Below, one piece after another: positions 18,430-26,755 of a stretch of 42,776 nt of DNA. The DNA comes from an uncultured Chlorobiaceae bacterium. Lineage in GTDB: Bacteria > Bacteroidota > Chlorobiia > Chlorobiales > Chlorobiaceae. The position numbers and the translations under genes are program-made. The stretch covers positions 1 to 42,776 of the forward strand of contig CAIWUU010000141.1 of the NCBI GenBank assembly GCA_903915955.1, in the 5' to 3' direction. The notes beneath the pieces were generated by a model that saw nothing but the letters and a program-made list of their open reading frames with translations, made no database searches and had not been told where the DNA came from. The first letter of the stretch is position 1; each line of letters begins with the position of its first letter.

Positions 18430-19295
18430 AACGAGGACCAGCAGGAAGGATTAATCAGGTTTTCTGCCTCACAATAAAGATCAGGCAGATGATCAGGCAG
18501 AATAATAGACGAAGCTTTAATGATTTGATCAAGTTGCTCAATGCTGTCAGCCCCAAAGACAACTCGATCAATTTCCGGGAATGTTAAGGGATACGCCAAA
18601 CAAGCCTGAACGGGAGAAACGTTCTGATCGGCAAGCCATGTATACCATCTCTTGAACAGATCACTCCACGGAGTGAATTTTGACGGGACAGCATTTGCAG
18701 GCATAAGCAATAAACCCTGTAAAAAAGCAGATCGGGTATGAATTTCAACCTCTTGATCTTTGAGACGCTGAAGCCAGCCTGTTCGAAGGAGACGACTATC
18801 AATAATATTAAACGGAGCTTGTACAAGATCAAAATGATATAGCCTTAGAAGTTCATCCAATTCAAGGGGATTATAAATGGAAACTCCGACTTTTAGCACT
18901 TTACCACACTCTTTCAGCCTGCACAACGTCTTATATAAATCTTTTCCATGAACTCCAAGCAACTGCTCAGGGCGATGAAGCAACAATGCGTAAATAGTGC
19001 TTACTCCGAGACGTGCAAGTGATGCTTCGACATGCGCCATAACCCATGCGTCAAATTGCGGGCAATCATCCGGAATCGCAGGCAGCTTTGTCACCACGTT
19101 GAAGTCGTCAATACCTGCCTGGCCAAGAGATGTTTCGCTCTCCCCGTAAGCAATAGCCGTATCAAGCGTATCAATGCCATTTGACAAGGCAAGATCAAGC
19201 ATCGCAACTATCTCCGTCATTGTCACTTGACCGGTCTTGTTTGCAATACCGTATTGCAAACCAAATTGGGCCGTACCAAGTGCCAGACGACTCAA
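18426..19295 (-). CDS. Aldo/keto reductase family protein
   Basis: This 289-aa AKR barrel has LALGTAQFGLQYG, the catalytic-region DTLDTAIAYGESE (Asp and Tyr of the AKR tetrad), LLLHRPEQ with the active-site His, and a late VFGADSIEQLDQI. It would oxidise or reduce a sugar carbonyl with NADP(H). It is translationally coupled (ATGA) to the cytidylyltransferase-aminotransferase fusion. It may supply the keto group that the aminotransferase then aminates; that is inference. The start is a TTG at 19295 preceded by AAGGAG eight bases upstream. No ATG is better placed. Confidence 0.82.
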   Translation of the reverse strand: MSRLALGTAQFGLQYGIANKTGQVTMTEIVAMLDLALSNGIDTLDTAIAYGESETSLGQAGIDDFNVVTKLPAIPDDCPQFDAWVMAHVEASLARLGVSTIYALLLHRPEQLLGVHGKDLYKTLCRLKECGKVLKVGVSIYNPLELDELLRLYHFDLVQAPFNIIDSRLLRTGWLQRLKDQEVEIHTRSAFLQGLLLMPANAVPSKFTPWSDLFKRWYTWLADQNVSPVQACLAYPLTFPEIDRVVFGADSIEQLDQIIKASSIILPDHLPDLYCEAENLINPSCWSSL

Positions 19296-19358
19296 GCGCT
19301 GAACTCCTTGTAGCAGTTTACCATCGTTTCTTTTTGCTTCATATCGGTTTTAACTTTC

Positions 19359-20537
19359 CTAAAAAATCGTTTGATGACCAATCGGCGTATTTAATTTTTT
19401 TACGACCTCCTGCTGCTGTGCCTTTGTCAAAGATGGATACATTGGCAAAGTCAGCGCCTCACTGTAATAACATTCAGCTTCAGGAAAATCAGTGCGGATA
19501 AACCCCATTCGCTCATAATAAAAATGGTGATACACAGGAATGTAATGCAGGTTAACTCCGATTCCGTGGCTGCGTAAGCGCTCAAAAACTTCACGTCGAT
19601 TAAACTCCCGTTTATTTTGAGGCAACCGAATAACATAAAGATGCATTCCGGAATAACTGTCAGGATGCTGCCAGGGTATCGTTACTGGTGAGTTTTCAAA
19701 AAGTTTGTTGTAATGCGCCGCAAGATCATGCCTTTTGGCAACAAACTCATCAAGTCGATGCATTTGACTTAAGCCCAACGCAGCATGGATGTCGGTCATG
19801 CGATAATTGAAACCAAGATCAATCTGCTGGTAGTACCATGGGCCATCAGGTGCATGAGTCATTTCGCCGGGGTCACGAGTGATTCCATGACTACGCAGTC
19901 GCACCATCTGATTGGCCAGATGCCTGTCATTTGTCACTCCCATGCCACCCTCGCCTGTCGTGATTATTTTAACAGGGTGAAAACTGAATACCGTAATGTC
20001 ACTGTAGCGCCCATTGCCAATGGGTTCGCCTTTATACTTTGCCCCAATAGAATGTGATGCATCTTCTATGATTTTAAAACCATATTTCTGACTGAGAGCA
20101 TGAATACCTTCCATATCACAGGGTTGGCCACACAAATGCACAGGAATCACAACTTTTGGCAGCTTGCCGTTTTTTTCTGCCAAAATCAGTTTATCTGCCA
20201 GGCGCTCTACACTCAGGTTGTAGGTGCGAGGGTCAATATCCACAAAATCAACCGTTGCGCCACAATAGAGCGCGCAGTTAGCGCTTGCCACAAAAGTAAT
20301 CGGCGTAGTCCAGACAATATCCTCCTTGCCGACACCAAGCGCCAGACAGGCGATATGCAGTGCACTGGTCGCACTGTTAACTGCCACGGCATGTTTCGCA
20401 CCGCAGTAATCGGCAACCACCTTTTCAAATGCAGGGACTGTTGGACCCTGGGTCAGAAAGTCTGAACGCAAAACGTTAACGACTGCATCAATATCTGCCT
20501 GGTTAATGTCCTGGCGTCCGTAGGGAATTATGCTCAT
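19359..20537 (-). CDS. pseC: UDP-4-amino-4,6-dideoxy-N-acetyl-L-altrosamine transaminase
   Basis: This DegT/DnrJ/EryC1 aminotransferase installs the 4-amino group in pseudaminic acid biosynthesis. Its sequence follows PseC closely: MSIIPYGRQDINQADIDAVV, FLTQGPTVPAFE, EDASHSIGAKYKG, and the PLP lysine K190 in VFSFHPVKIITTGEGG. The 392-aa length is normal. Its substrate is made by PseB, which is not in the window. The ATG at 20537 has an AAAGG ribosome site. It is separated from the upstream transferase-like gene by 92 bases that look partly coding. Confidence 0.92.
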   Translation of the reverse strand: MSIIPYGRQDINQADIDAVVNVLRSDFLTQGPTVPAFEKVVADYCGAKHAVAVNSATSALHIACLALGVGKEDIVWTTPITFVASANCALYCGATVDFVDIDPRTYNLSVERLADKLILAEKNGKLPKVVIPVHLCGQPCDMEGIHALSQKYGFKIIEDASHSIGAKYKGEPIGNGRYSDITVFSFHPVKIITTGEGGMGVTNDRHLANQMVRLRSHGITRDPGEMTHAPDGPWYYQQIDLGFNYRMTDIHAALGLSQMHRLDEFVAKRHDLAAHYNKLFENSPVTIPWQHPDSYSGMHLYVIRLPQNKREFNRREVFERLRSHGIGVNLHYIPVYHHFYYERMGFIRTDFPEAECYYSEALTLPMYPSLTKAQQQEVVKKLNTPIGHQTIF

Positions 20538-20543
20538 GAGATT

Positions 20544-20629
20544 TTACCTTTGAATTTGCAGTTTGATTCTATCCACGCCTGCACGAAAACGTTGCTCATC
20601 TGCCTGAAGGCTATTGAACACGGTATAGA
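20544..20629 (-). other. Short coding-like open frame between two genes
   Basis: After the stop of the upstream transferase-like gene at 20630, a shifted frame remains open for about 28 codons. It contains a plausible amphipathic sequence (NSLQADEQRFRAGVDRIKL) and ends in TAA at 20544-20546, within the ribosome site region of pseC. It could be the displaced C-terminus of the upstream protein after a late frameshift, or a tiny leader peptide coupled to pseC. No start codon is convincing (GTG only). Confidence 0.25.
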
Positions 20630-21829
20630 TCAGGAATTGGACAATGCGTTACCTATAGCCGTCCTGATTATCTCGTGTGGTGGATTAACGGAATCATAAT
20701 TATTAATGAAGCGAGACTGCTCAGTAATCATACGTTGATAATCAGCCTTAGGCGTTTCAAGCAGCGTGATCACCCGATTTTTCAATGCCTGATAATCATC
20801 ACCGTCAAAATAGCTGATCCCTGCCTCCGGCATCCGATAATGCTCGTCATTTGTCACATTACACCAGAGCACCTTTTGCCTCCAGGCAAAAACCTCGCAA
20901 AGGGTGGTCGAATTAAGCGCAACCGTCAATTCGCATTGTTCGGCTGCTCGATACGTCGAAAAATCGTTGCGGTCTGACTTGAAAATGGTAACCCGCTCAC
21001 CAAAAAGGCTTCTATAGAACTCTCTCTCCGCATCATCATCATTGCGTGGACAAATCAGCATGGTTAAATCAGTTTCAGCCAACAGTCGAGAGAGCAAGCG
21101 GTTCAATCCTGATATCGCAGCGCCAACTCTTCGCGACATTATGGCCGAATAATCCTCACCAACGATCTCCTTATAAAAATGGCCATGCCATTGCGAAACA
21201 TAACACAAGTCATATTTGCGCTCTTTTTTGCCCGTTGAAATCACACTTTTGTAGTATCCACCAATCAGGCTGCCAACAGGAATACACGAGTCAATCGTAT
21301 GGCCATGTTTGCGATAAAGCTGAACATCACGATCACCAAAACAAAAAAAATTTGTCATGGAAATATGGGCGTAGGGGTGTGGCGACTTCGGTAAATAGTC
21401 TCTTACACAGGCAAGTGTTCGCGTACCATTCTGAATGGCAAAATAGACTCTTGTCTTGTCCAACCTGCTCAAAGTCTGAAACAGGCCTGAATTGTCGATG
21501 AAGGTCAGAACAACCTTCGCTCCAATCTGATCTATACAGGCCAGCAGATACTGCTTGTACAACTGACTGAACAAATCACCGACCGATCTTCCCTTTATGA
21601 CAACCGACCAATTTATGAACCGCATACGCCAGAGAGTACGAGCCATCAATCCCGGCGTTATAACAAACTTACTGCTTTTTTCACCGTTAACCGGAAGGGT
21701 GGTCGCCGGAAGCTCCTTGAGCACAAGCTTTCGTATCCAGAAATCCGCTTCGTGAAGAATGACTATCCTGTTTTTTTCCGGACCGGAAAACGTCACATAA
21801 GAGCGGATAGCAGTGAGTTTACCGATCAT
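20630..21829 (-). CDS. Surface-carbohydrate biosynthesis protein, GT-B-like
   Basis: This 399-aa protein resembles the loosely defined surface polysaccharide biosynthesis proteins found in Leptospira-type and nonulosonate loci. Visible features are FAIQNGTRT, FCFGDRDVQLYRKHG, PVGSLIGGYY and a C-terminal donor-site-like stretch CELTVALNSTTLCEVFAW. This pattern recalls the LIC12162 family and GT-B glycosyltransferases, so it may transfer the nonulosonate. The ATG at 21829 overlaps the PIG-L gene stop by ATGA; a GTG three codons earlier is less likely. Function is inferred from pattern and position only. Confidence 0.6.
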   Translation of the reverse strand: MIGKLTAIRSYVTFSGPEKNRIVILHEADFWIRKLVLKELPATTLPVNGEKSSKFVITPGLMARTLWRMRFINWSVVIKGRSVGDLFSQLYKQYLLACIDQIGAKVVLTFIDNSGLFQTLSRLDKTRVYFAIQNGTRTLACVRDYLPKSPHPYAHISMTNFFCFGDRDVQLYRKHGHTIDSCIPVGSLIGGYYKSVISTGKKERKYDLCYVSQWHGHFYKEIVGEDYSAIMSRRVGAAISGLNRLLSRLLAETDLTMLICPRNDDDAEREFYRSLFGERVTIFKSDRNDFSTYRAAEQCELTVALNSTTLCEVFAWRQKVLWCNVTNDEHYRMPEAGISYFDGDDYQALKNRVITLLETPKADYQRMITEQSRFINNYDSVNPPHEIIRTAIGNALSNS

Positions 21830-22455
21830 ACCAGCCACTTCACAACCTCAAACACCTCCGCATATTTTACGCCAATCCGCTGTCCGGCATTCTCCGCCTC
21901 GTTTCTGAAAAAGTTGATCCACTTTTCACCGGTTCGGTCCACTTCTGTAACGTGTGCACGAATAGCCTCTTGCTTGATTTTCCAAAATTTGCTGATATCA
22001 ACATAAAAATTGCCACGGAACTCCAGGGTTGAGTGATACCAGTTACTGCGATACATCAATAAGCGTGGTACATGACGACAACTATGCAGGGAGGACTTCG
22101 AAACAGCCTGATGGTCGTGATGGATATCGCCCGTCCAGTGGGCATAGACCATATCTATTTTTTTCTCTTGTACTATCTTGAGAATCTCAATGTTCAGGGT
22201 ATCTACAAACTCAACTTCAAGGGTTTTGAAGTTGCCGCACAACATCTCTTTGACTCCCAATATCGCCATAGCATTGTGAGCCTCGATCAATGCTGTTTTA
22301 TTGGAACGAACTTCCTGATTGTATTGATCTGCAAACCCGGATATTGTGGCAACAAATACATACACATCATCACCCTGCATGGCGTGTCGAGCCAAAGCTC
22401 CGCCACAGCCAAGCTCCACATCATCGAAATGCGCACCAATTGCCAATATGTTCAT
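21826..22455 (-). CDS. PIG-L family N-deacetylase
   Basis: This 209-aa protein has the PIG-L/LmbE zinc-binding start ILAIGAHFDDVELGCGGALA; the usual AHPDD is AHFDD here. The second metal motif is HWTGDIHHDHQAVS. PIG-L enzymes remove acetyl groups from N-acetylated sugars. Within a nonulosonate set it could free an amino group for a different acyl substituent; this is inference. It overlaps the WbqC-like gene upstream and the transferase-like gene downstream by ATGA, showing tight coupling. Confidence 0.85.
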   Translation of the reverse strand: MNILAIGAHFDDVELGCGGALARHAMQGDDVYVFVATISGFADQYNQEVRSNKTALIEAHNAMAILGVKEMLCGNFKTLEVEFVDTLNIEILKIVQEKKIDMVYAHWTGDIHHDHQAVSKSSLHSCRHVPRLLMYRSNWYHSTLEFRGNFYVDISKFWKIKQEAIRAHVTEVDRTGEKWINFFRNEAENAGQRIGVKYAEVFEVVKWLV

Positions 22456-23153
22456 CCGCCGGATCTTAATAATTCTTGTGAAGTCTTTATTCCATGATTA
22501 AAGAGTACGTCCAATACACTCAGGAAGGGAACAAACTCACCGAACTGCTGGGTATATAGAGGGTGCGTAAAATCCTGCCAGATCACTTCAATTCCAGCCC
22601 TTGTAAATGGTTCTGCCTCAAAATAATCCCGCGCTCCCACGCCTGAAAGATAGTGAGTGGCGGCAACTTTCTGGAGTAAATTCACTAACAACTCATTTTT
22701 TGTGCCAACCGGATCAAGCTCGCTTGACCACACCCAGGGTATTCGTACATCAAGCATATCCATCAGCATCTCAATAAATGCCATGTTGAAATCGCGCAGC
22801 AGTTGAAACGGCTTTGCATACAATTGTGAGACTTCCGGCATCAACTCACTGTAAAATGGTGCTTTGCGATAGTTATGCTCAAGAAGGCGCAAATTGTCCT
22901 GACGCCAATCAATAATTGTGGATAGTTCAATCTGGCTGATGGCCGTATGACGCGGGGCTTTATTAACACTGACTGAAAGCCATTTTTCACCCTGAGCTGT
23001 CTTGATTTTGTCCCGATTTGTCCAGCCCCTGCTACTGCTGACGTACTGCACACTGTCCAGTGCGATATACATATCTGCATGCAGAAAACGATGAAAAAAT
23101 CCCAGATAAGGTGCAAAGTCCGGCTGGTGGATAACAACGATTTTTTTGTTCAT
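22452..23153 (-). CDS. WbqC-like family protein
   Basis: This 233-aa protein matches the WbqC-like family in its opening VVIHQPDFAPYLGFFHRFLHADMYI, then LDSVQYVSSSRGWTNRDKIK and a C-terminal SGVGARDYFEAEPFTRAGI. The biochemical role of the family is not firmly known to me. Members recur beside sugar aminotransferase, deacetylase and acylation genes in O-antigen loci, and an acyl-transfer role has been proposed for some. It abuts the PseG-like gene with no spacing and overlaps the PIG-L gene by four bases. Confidence 0.8.
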   Translation of the reverse strand: MNKKIVVIHQPDFAPYLGFFHRFLHADMYIALDSVQYVSSSRGWTNRDKIKTAQGEKWLSVSVNKAPRHTAISQIELSTIIDWRQDNLRLLEHNYRKAPFYSELMPEVSQLYAKPFQLLRDFNMAFIEMLMDMLDVRIPWVWSSELDPVGTKNELLVNLLQKVAATHYLSGVGARDYFEAEPFTRAGIEVIWQDFTHPLYTQQFGEFVPFLSVLDVLFNHGIKTSQELLRSGG

Positions 23154-24104
23154 TTAATGTATTTCCATTAGTGCGCCAATAACGCGCTGAGTACCCTGCA
23201 ATCCAATATTTCGCATACCAGCCTGACTCATTTTTTCCAAAGGCAAAACAGGGTTGAACAAGGGCTGCGATAATGATTCGTGGTACCCTGCAAAAACAGA
23301 GCCGCCCAGCCGCTGTAGCTCATTACCGACAGGTATCTCAAACAGCTCATTTGCAATCACCACGCAGGGCAGACCAGATGCATTGGCCTCAAACGGTGTG
23401 ATCCCGCCGCCGGTGATTGCAAGTTCGTGATAAGAGTACTCCTCAATCATTGAATGCACTCCACATTTTAATGTAAAACTTTCGGTCAGAACCTCATGCA
23501 GTTTTGCGATATGCATAAATGCCGCCCCAATAACAACGGTGGCTGTCAAGCCCATCTCTTTGAGAAACTGTACCACTTTAACCGTCACGCCATAGGTGTC
23601 ACTGCCGCCAAGTGTCACAAGAATACTTCCCGACTGTTTACGCTCTCGTGTGTAACGCTGAATTTCCGGATTAAGTATCAGATACTCTGCACCTCGCAAT
23701 ACTTTTGCTCCCTGAAGTGGCTCATCGGCATCAAATGCCAGGGCTGCGATATGCAGGTCAGCCAGTGCGGCTCCCGAGCCTCGATCGTCGAAGGTCACAA
23801 GCGCAATATTTGCTCTCTTGATATGTTCTGCATGACGAAGATCAGTATCAATACGGTCGTTTATCCACAAGGTGATACCGTCTTTCATAATCAGCGAAGC
23901 TTCCCAACTACTTGTGTAATCATACAGATCCACTACCCTGTGCCGTATCCCCCGCTCAACGAGAATGTGCAAGGATGGCGGATGATCATTCAGATATATG
24001 ATATATTGCAACCCGGACTGTGTCAGGGCATCAGCAAGATTCATGGCTCGGTAAAAATGCCCCATACCACGTGCATGGGAGCTTTCTATACAGATTGCAT
24101 ACAT
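23154..24104 (-). CDS. PseG/SpsG-like nucleotide-sugar hydrolase
   Basis: This 316-aa GT-B-like protein shares with PseG the N-terminal SSHARGMGHFYRAMNLADAL (His at the catalytic position), the central LVTLGGSDTYG and the C-terminal LAITGGGITPFEANASGLP. It probably hydrolyses UDP from a diamino-trideoxy sugar before condensation by the NeuB-type enzyme two genes upstream. It is distinct in sequence from the PseG half of the fused gene at 14875-16392, implying a second nonulosonate. It overlaps the cytidylyltransferase gene upstream by 19 bases. Confidence 0.82.
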   Translation of the reverse strand: MYAICIESSHARGMGHFYRAMNLADALTQSGLQYIIYLNDHPPSLHILVERGIRHRVVDLYDYTSSWEASLIMKDGITLWINDRIDTDLRHAEHIKRANIALVTFDDRGSGAALADLHIAALAFDADEPLQGAKVLRGAEYLILNPEIQRYTRERKQSGSILVTLGGSDTYGVTVKVVQFLKEMGLTATVVIGAAFMHIAKLHEVLTESFTLKCGVHSMIEEYSYHELAITGGGITPFEANASGLPCVVIANELFEIPVGNELQRLGGSVFAGYHESLSQPLFNPVLPLEKMSQAGMRNIGLQGTQRVIGALMEIH

Positions 24105-24763
24105 AGGTCAATAGCCTCTTCTGTTTCTATCCAGCGATCAGGTGCATGAGCAGCTATTGCACAAGCTCTGCTGTAGTCATCTTCCGTGTCAACAGTCAGT
24201 CGCAGACCAGGGCGGCGCTTGGATGCTGAAACCTCCAGCACTCCTGTTTTGAAAATCTCCGGATGCTCCTGAATATATTCGTTCACATGCTCCCTGTGAT
24301 TTGGAGCATGACCCTCATGCGCACTTCTCTCCAGAGCTGCAAAAGTAAATATTTCAGCTCCAACACCCAAAGGCATCATGCCAAACGAGTGGGTATAGTC
24401 GTTTTTCTCAGAAAGATGCAGCTCAATGAGCCGCTTCAACTCAGCAATATCAGTAAACGGGTTATCCGCTGTAAGCCTCACAACCTGCTCAAAACGGTTT
24501 TCCAGGGCACACTGGTAATAACGATCAAGCACATCGGTTTCACTGCCACGGAACAGAGCGGCACCTGCCTGTAAACAGTGCTCAGCAATACTATCATCCT
24601 GCGGTAGATTGCTTGTTGCAACCACCACCTTGACAGGAAAGTCGAGAAGCAATAGTCGGCCAAGCACATGATCCAGAAGTACCTTGCCAGCAACAGGTTT
24701 CAGTACTTTACCCGGCAGGCGGGTTGATCCTGTTCTTGCTTGAATAATAATACCAATACTCAT
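24086..24763 (-). CDS. SpsF-like acylneuraminate/CMP-sugar cytidylyltransferase
   Basis: This 225-aa protein has the signature IIIQARTGSTRLPGKVLKPVAG and RLTADNPFTDIAELKRLIE, typical of SpsF-type CMP-nonulosonate synthetases. It would couple CTP to the acid made by the neighbouring NeuB-family synthase. It is the free-standing counterpart of the cytidylyltransferase half of the fusion at 16402-18429. It overlaps the synthase gene by ATGA and the PseG-like gene by 19 bases, so the three activation genes are translated together. Confidence 0.87.
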   Translation of the reverse strand: MSIGIIIQARTGSTRLPGKVLKPVAGKVLLDHVLGRLLLLDFPVKVVVATSNLPQDDSIAEHCLQAGAALFRGSETDVLDRYYQCALENRFEQVVRLTADNPFTDIAELKRLIELHLSEKNDYTHSFGMMPLGVGAEIFTFAALERSAHEGHAPNHREHVNEYIQEHPEIFKTGVLEVSASKRRPGLRLTVDTEDDYSRACAIAAHAPDRWIETEEAIDLCMQSV

Positions 24764-25776
24764 GCCAGATCGCTCCAGTTGAGTACACTGTCTCTCTCAA
24801 TATCTGAGGCTACCCTACGTCCGGCTATTTGCTCAAAATATTTCGGGTCAATGCCATAACCAGGCCGCTTGACGGCTATATCATCTTCAGTGAGGCGCGT
24901 TCCAGCCTTCACGCTGCGATCGAGCACCACACTTTTACGGTTATTTCGACGGGTAATTTTTTCGCTCTCTGCAGGTCTTTTGATTCCTGTACCTCGCATG
25001 ATTTCGAAGTTGCGCACTTCTTCAACCAGCCATTTCATTTCTGCAGGATCAGCAGAAAGCATATGGTCTGGTCCATCTGCACGTTTGTCATAGGTAAAAT
25101 GCTTTTCGATCACCCGCGCTCCCATAGCCACTGCACAAAGACAGGCGACAGGCGACAGTGTGTGATCAGAGTAGCCTATATCAAATTGCGGAAAGGCCTG
25201 CATCATCGTCTGCATGGCGGCAAGATTGACATTCTCGGCATGAGCAGGATAACTTGTAATGGCATGCAACAAAATCAGTTTCTCATTGCCTTCCGCAAGA
25301 ATTGCAGCCACCGACTCACGCACCTCCTCCATTGTACACATACCGGTTGAGAGCAGAAGCGGCTTGCCTGTTCGGGCAACATAACGCAGAAAAGGGATAT
25401 TTACTGCATCATCAGAGCCAATCTTGTGTGCGCCTGCTCCACATTTTTCGAGCAAATCCACATCAGTTGCATGTGAAGGTGTCGAGAACCAGTCGAGACC
25501 TTTGGAGTCAGCATACCTGAATACATCGTGATGCAAGGCCTCGTTCACCTCATATTTCAGGAAAAGCTCATGCTGCGAGACCACACCGGTATTCTCCATA
25601 TCGAAAATCGCTTTGGTACTCGCTATGGTGTCGGCTCTATAGGTTTGTAATTTGACGGCATCGACTCCGCAGCCATGCGCCTCGTCAATCAAACGCTTTG
25701 CCTCAGCAAAAGTTGTAAAGTTACCACCGATCTCTGCAATGATGTAGCAGCGATCTACACGATAATTATTGAACAT
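24760..25776 (-). CDS. NeuB-family nonulosonate synthase (SpsE/LegI-like)
   Basis: This 338-aa protein has the NeuB barrel with CYIIAEIGGNFTTFAEAKRL, AVKLQTYRADT, WFSTPSHATDVDLLE, LLSTGM, GYSDHT and VIEKHFTYDKR, followed by a SAF domain (RKSVVLDRSVKAGTRLTED). It condenses a hexosamine derivative with phosphoenolpyruvate. It differs from the PseI at 13830: KIGSDDAVN replaces KIASFENTD and the TSYP region reads LLHAITSYPA, so the substrate is probably different. Whether the product is a legionaminic-, pseudaminic- or neuraminic-type acid cannot be decided. It ends in an ATGA overlap with the cytidylyltransferase gene. Confidence 0.88.
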   Translation of the reverse strand: MFNNYRVDRCYIIAEIGGNFTTFAEAKRLIDEAHGCGVDAVKLQTYRADTIASTKAIFDMENTGVVSQHELFLKYEVNEALHHDVFRYADSKGLDWFSTPSHATDVDLLEKCGAGAHKIGSDDAVNIPFLRYVARTGKPLLLSTGMCTMEEVRESVAAILAEGNEKLILLHAITSYPAHAENVNLAAMQTMMQAFPQFDIGYSDHTLSPVACLCAVAMGARVIEKHFTYDKRADGPDHMLSADPAEMKWLVEEVRNFEIMRGTGIKRPAESEKITRRNNRKSVVLDRSVKAGTRLTEDDIAVKRPGYGIDPKYFEQIAGRRVASDIERDSVLNWSDLA

Positions 25777-25777
25777 A

Positions 25778-26713
25778 TTATTTCCTTAGTTCAAAACAGT
25801 GAAATGCAGGTTGCTCAATACCGGGTAGTGTTTTATCAATTTCTATCAATGGATCAAGAAAAACTTTCATTATCTCTATCCATTTCGATTTTATTTCAAT
25901 TAACCTATTAGGAGTAAGTTCATTCGACATTTCGAGCAGCACTGGAAAAAGCGGTCTGAGACCAATATCCCAACTCTGAATTATTAGTTTACTCAGGTGA
26001 TAATGGTGTCGTTCAACTTTCAATCCAGAGCATTCAAACATTGACTGCCATTCGTCCAAAGACTTGGCTTGACGAATATTATCTGCAAACCGACCTCTAT
26101 CCAACATTTCAAGAAATTTCCAACGCGTATCTTTACCATTTACATACAACTGGTTATAAAAACTATACTTGGGAAATGTGATGTTAGGGAGCATCAAGCA
26201 AGCACACCCGCCGGGCTTGAGGACACGCGAAATCTCTGAAATAACAGATTGCGGAGAATCGAGCCAATATACGATGTTGGAAAACACACTGTTAAACATT
26301 TGATCAGGGAAAGGTAACGGCTGATTCGCATCCCCTTGTTTCAGCGATCCGTACAAACCGAGCTGAGATGCCTTTTTGAGCAGATTGGATTTGTGATCAA
26401 ACCCCACATCAATCTGGTATTTCGGAGATTTGGTTACTTGAACGCTAAGATTGTCGTCATACGTATCAAAACAATCAACATTCTGAAAAAACTGGTCAAG
26501 TTTTGTTACAGAACGAAATGCATCAAAACTTTTGTCAAATTCTCCTCCAGCTCTTATAAATGAAAATGTACCATCTCCACATCCTAAATCCAAAGATGGG
26601 GTAAGCATTTCAAAAGCGCTCATTGTCCTTATATCAATCTCTCTCCAAAGCGCAGTTTCTGGGCGAAGCCAAAATACGCTTAACAATTGCTCTAATGTAT
26701 TATATTTTGACAT
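25778..26713 (-). CDS. SAM-dependent methyltransferase
   Basis: This 311-aa protein carries the class I SAM motif SLDLGCGDGTFSF near residue 45, a later MFNSVFSNIVYWLDSPQ and the post-motif VLKPGGCACLMLPN. The N-terminus (LEQLLSVFWLRPETALWREID) is shared by a subset of methyltransferases in polysaccharide loci. It probably methylates a sugar or a biosynthetic intermediate. It lies one base before the NeuB-family gene and 42 bases after the radical SAM gene. Confidence 0.8.
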   Translation of the reverse strand: MSKYNTLEQLLSVFWLRPETALWREIDIRTMSAFEMLTPSLDLGCGDGTFSFIRAGGEFDKSFDAFRSVTKLDQFFQNVDCFDTYDDNLSVQVTKSPKYQIDVGFDHKSNLLKKASQLGLYGSLKQGDANQPLPFPDQMFNSVFSNIVYWLDSPQSVISEISRVLKPGGCACLMLPNITFPKYSFYNQLYVNGKDTRWKFLEMLDRGRFADNIRQAKSLDEWQSMFECSGLKVERHHYHLSKLIIQSWDIGLRPLFPVLLEMSNELTPNRLIEIKSKWIEIMKVFLDPLIEIDKTLPGIEQPAFHCFELRK

Positions 26714-26755
26714 AGTGTTTGTACGTTTAACAGTTCAAATTAAAGGTTACAGAGA

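Noticed and set aside
23496-24149. 217-codon plus-strand open frame
   Set aside because: It mirrors the PseG-like gene and its neighbour, with cysteine- and histidine-rich nonsense composition; a shadow frame.
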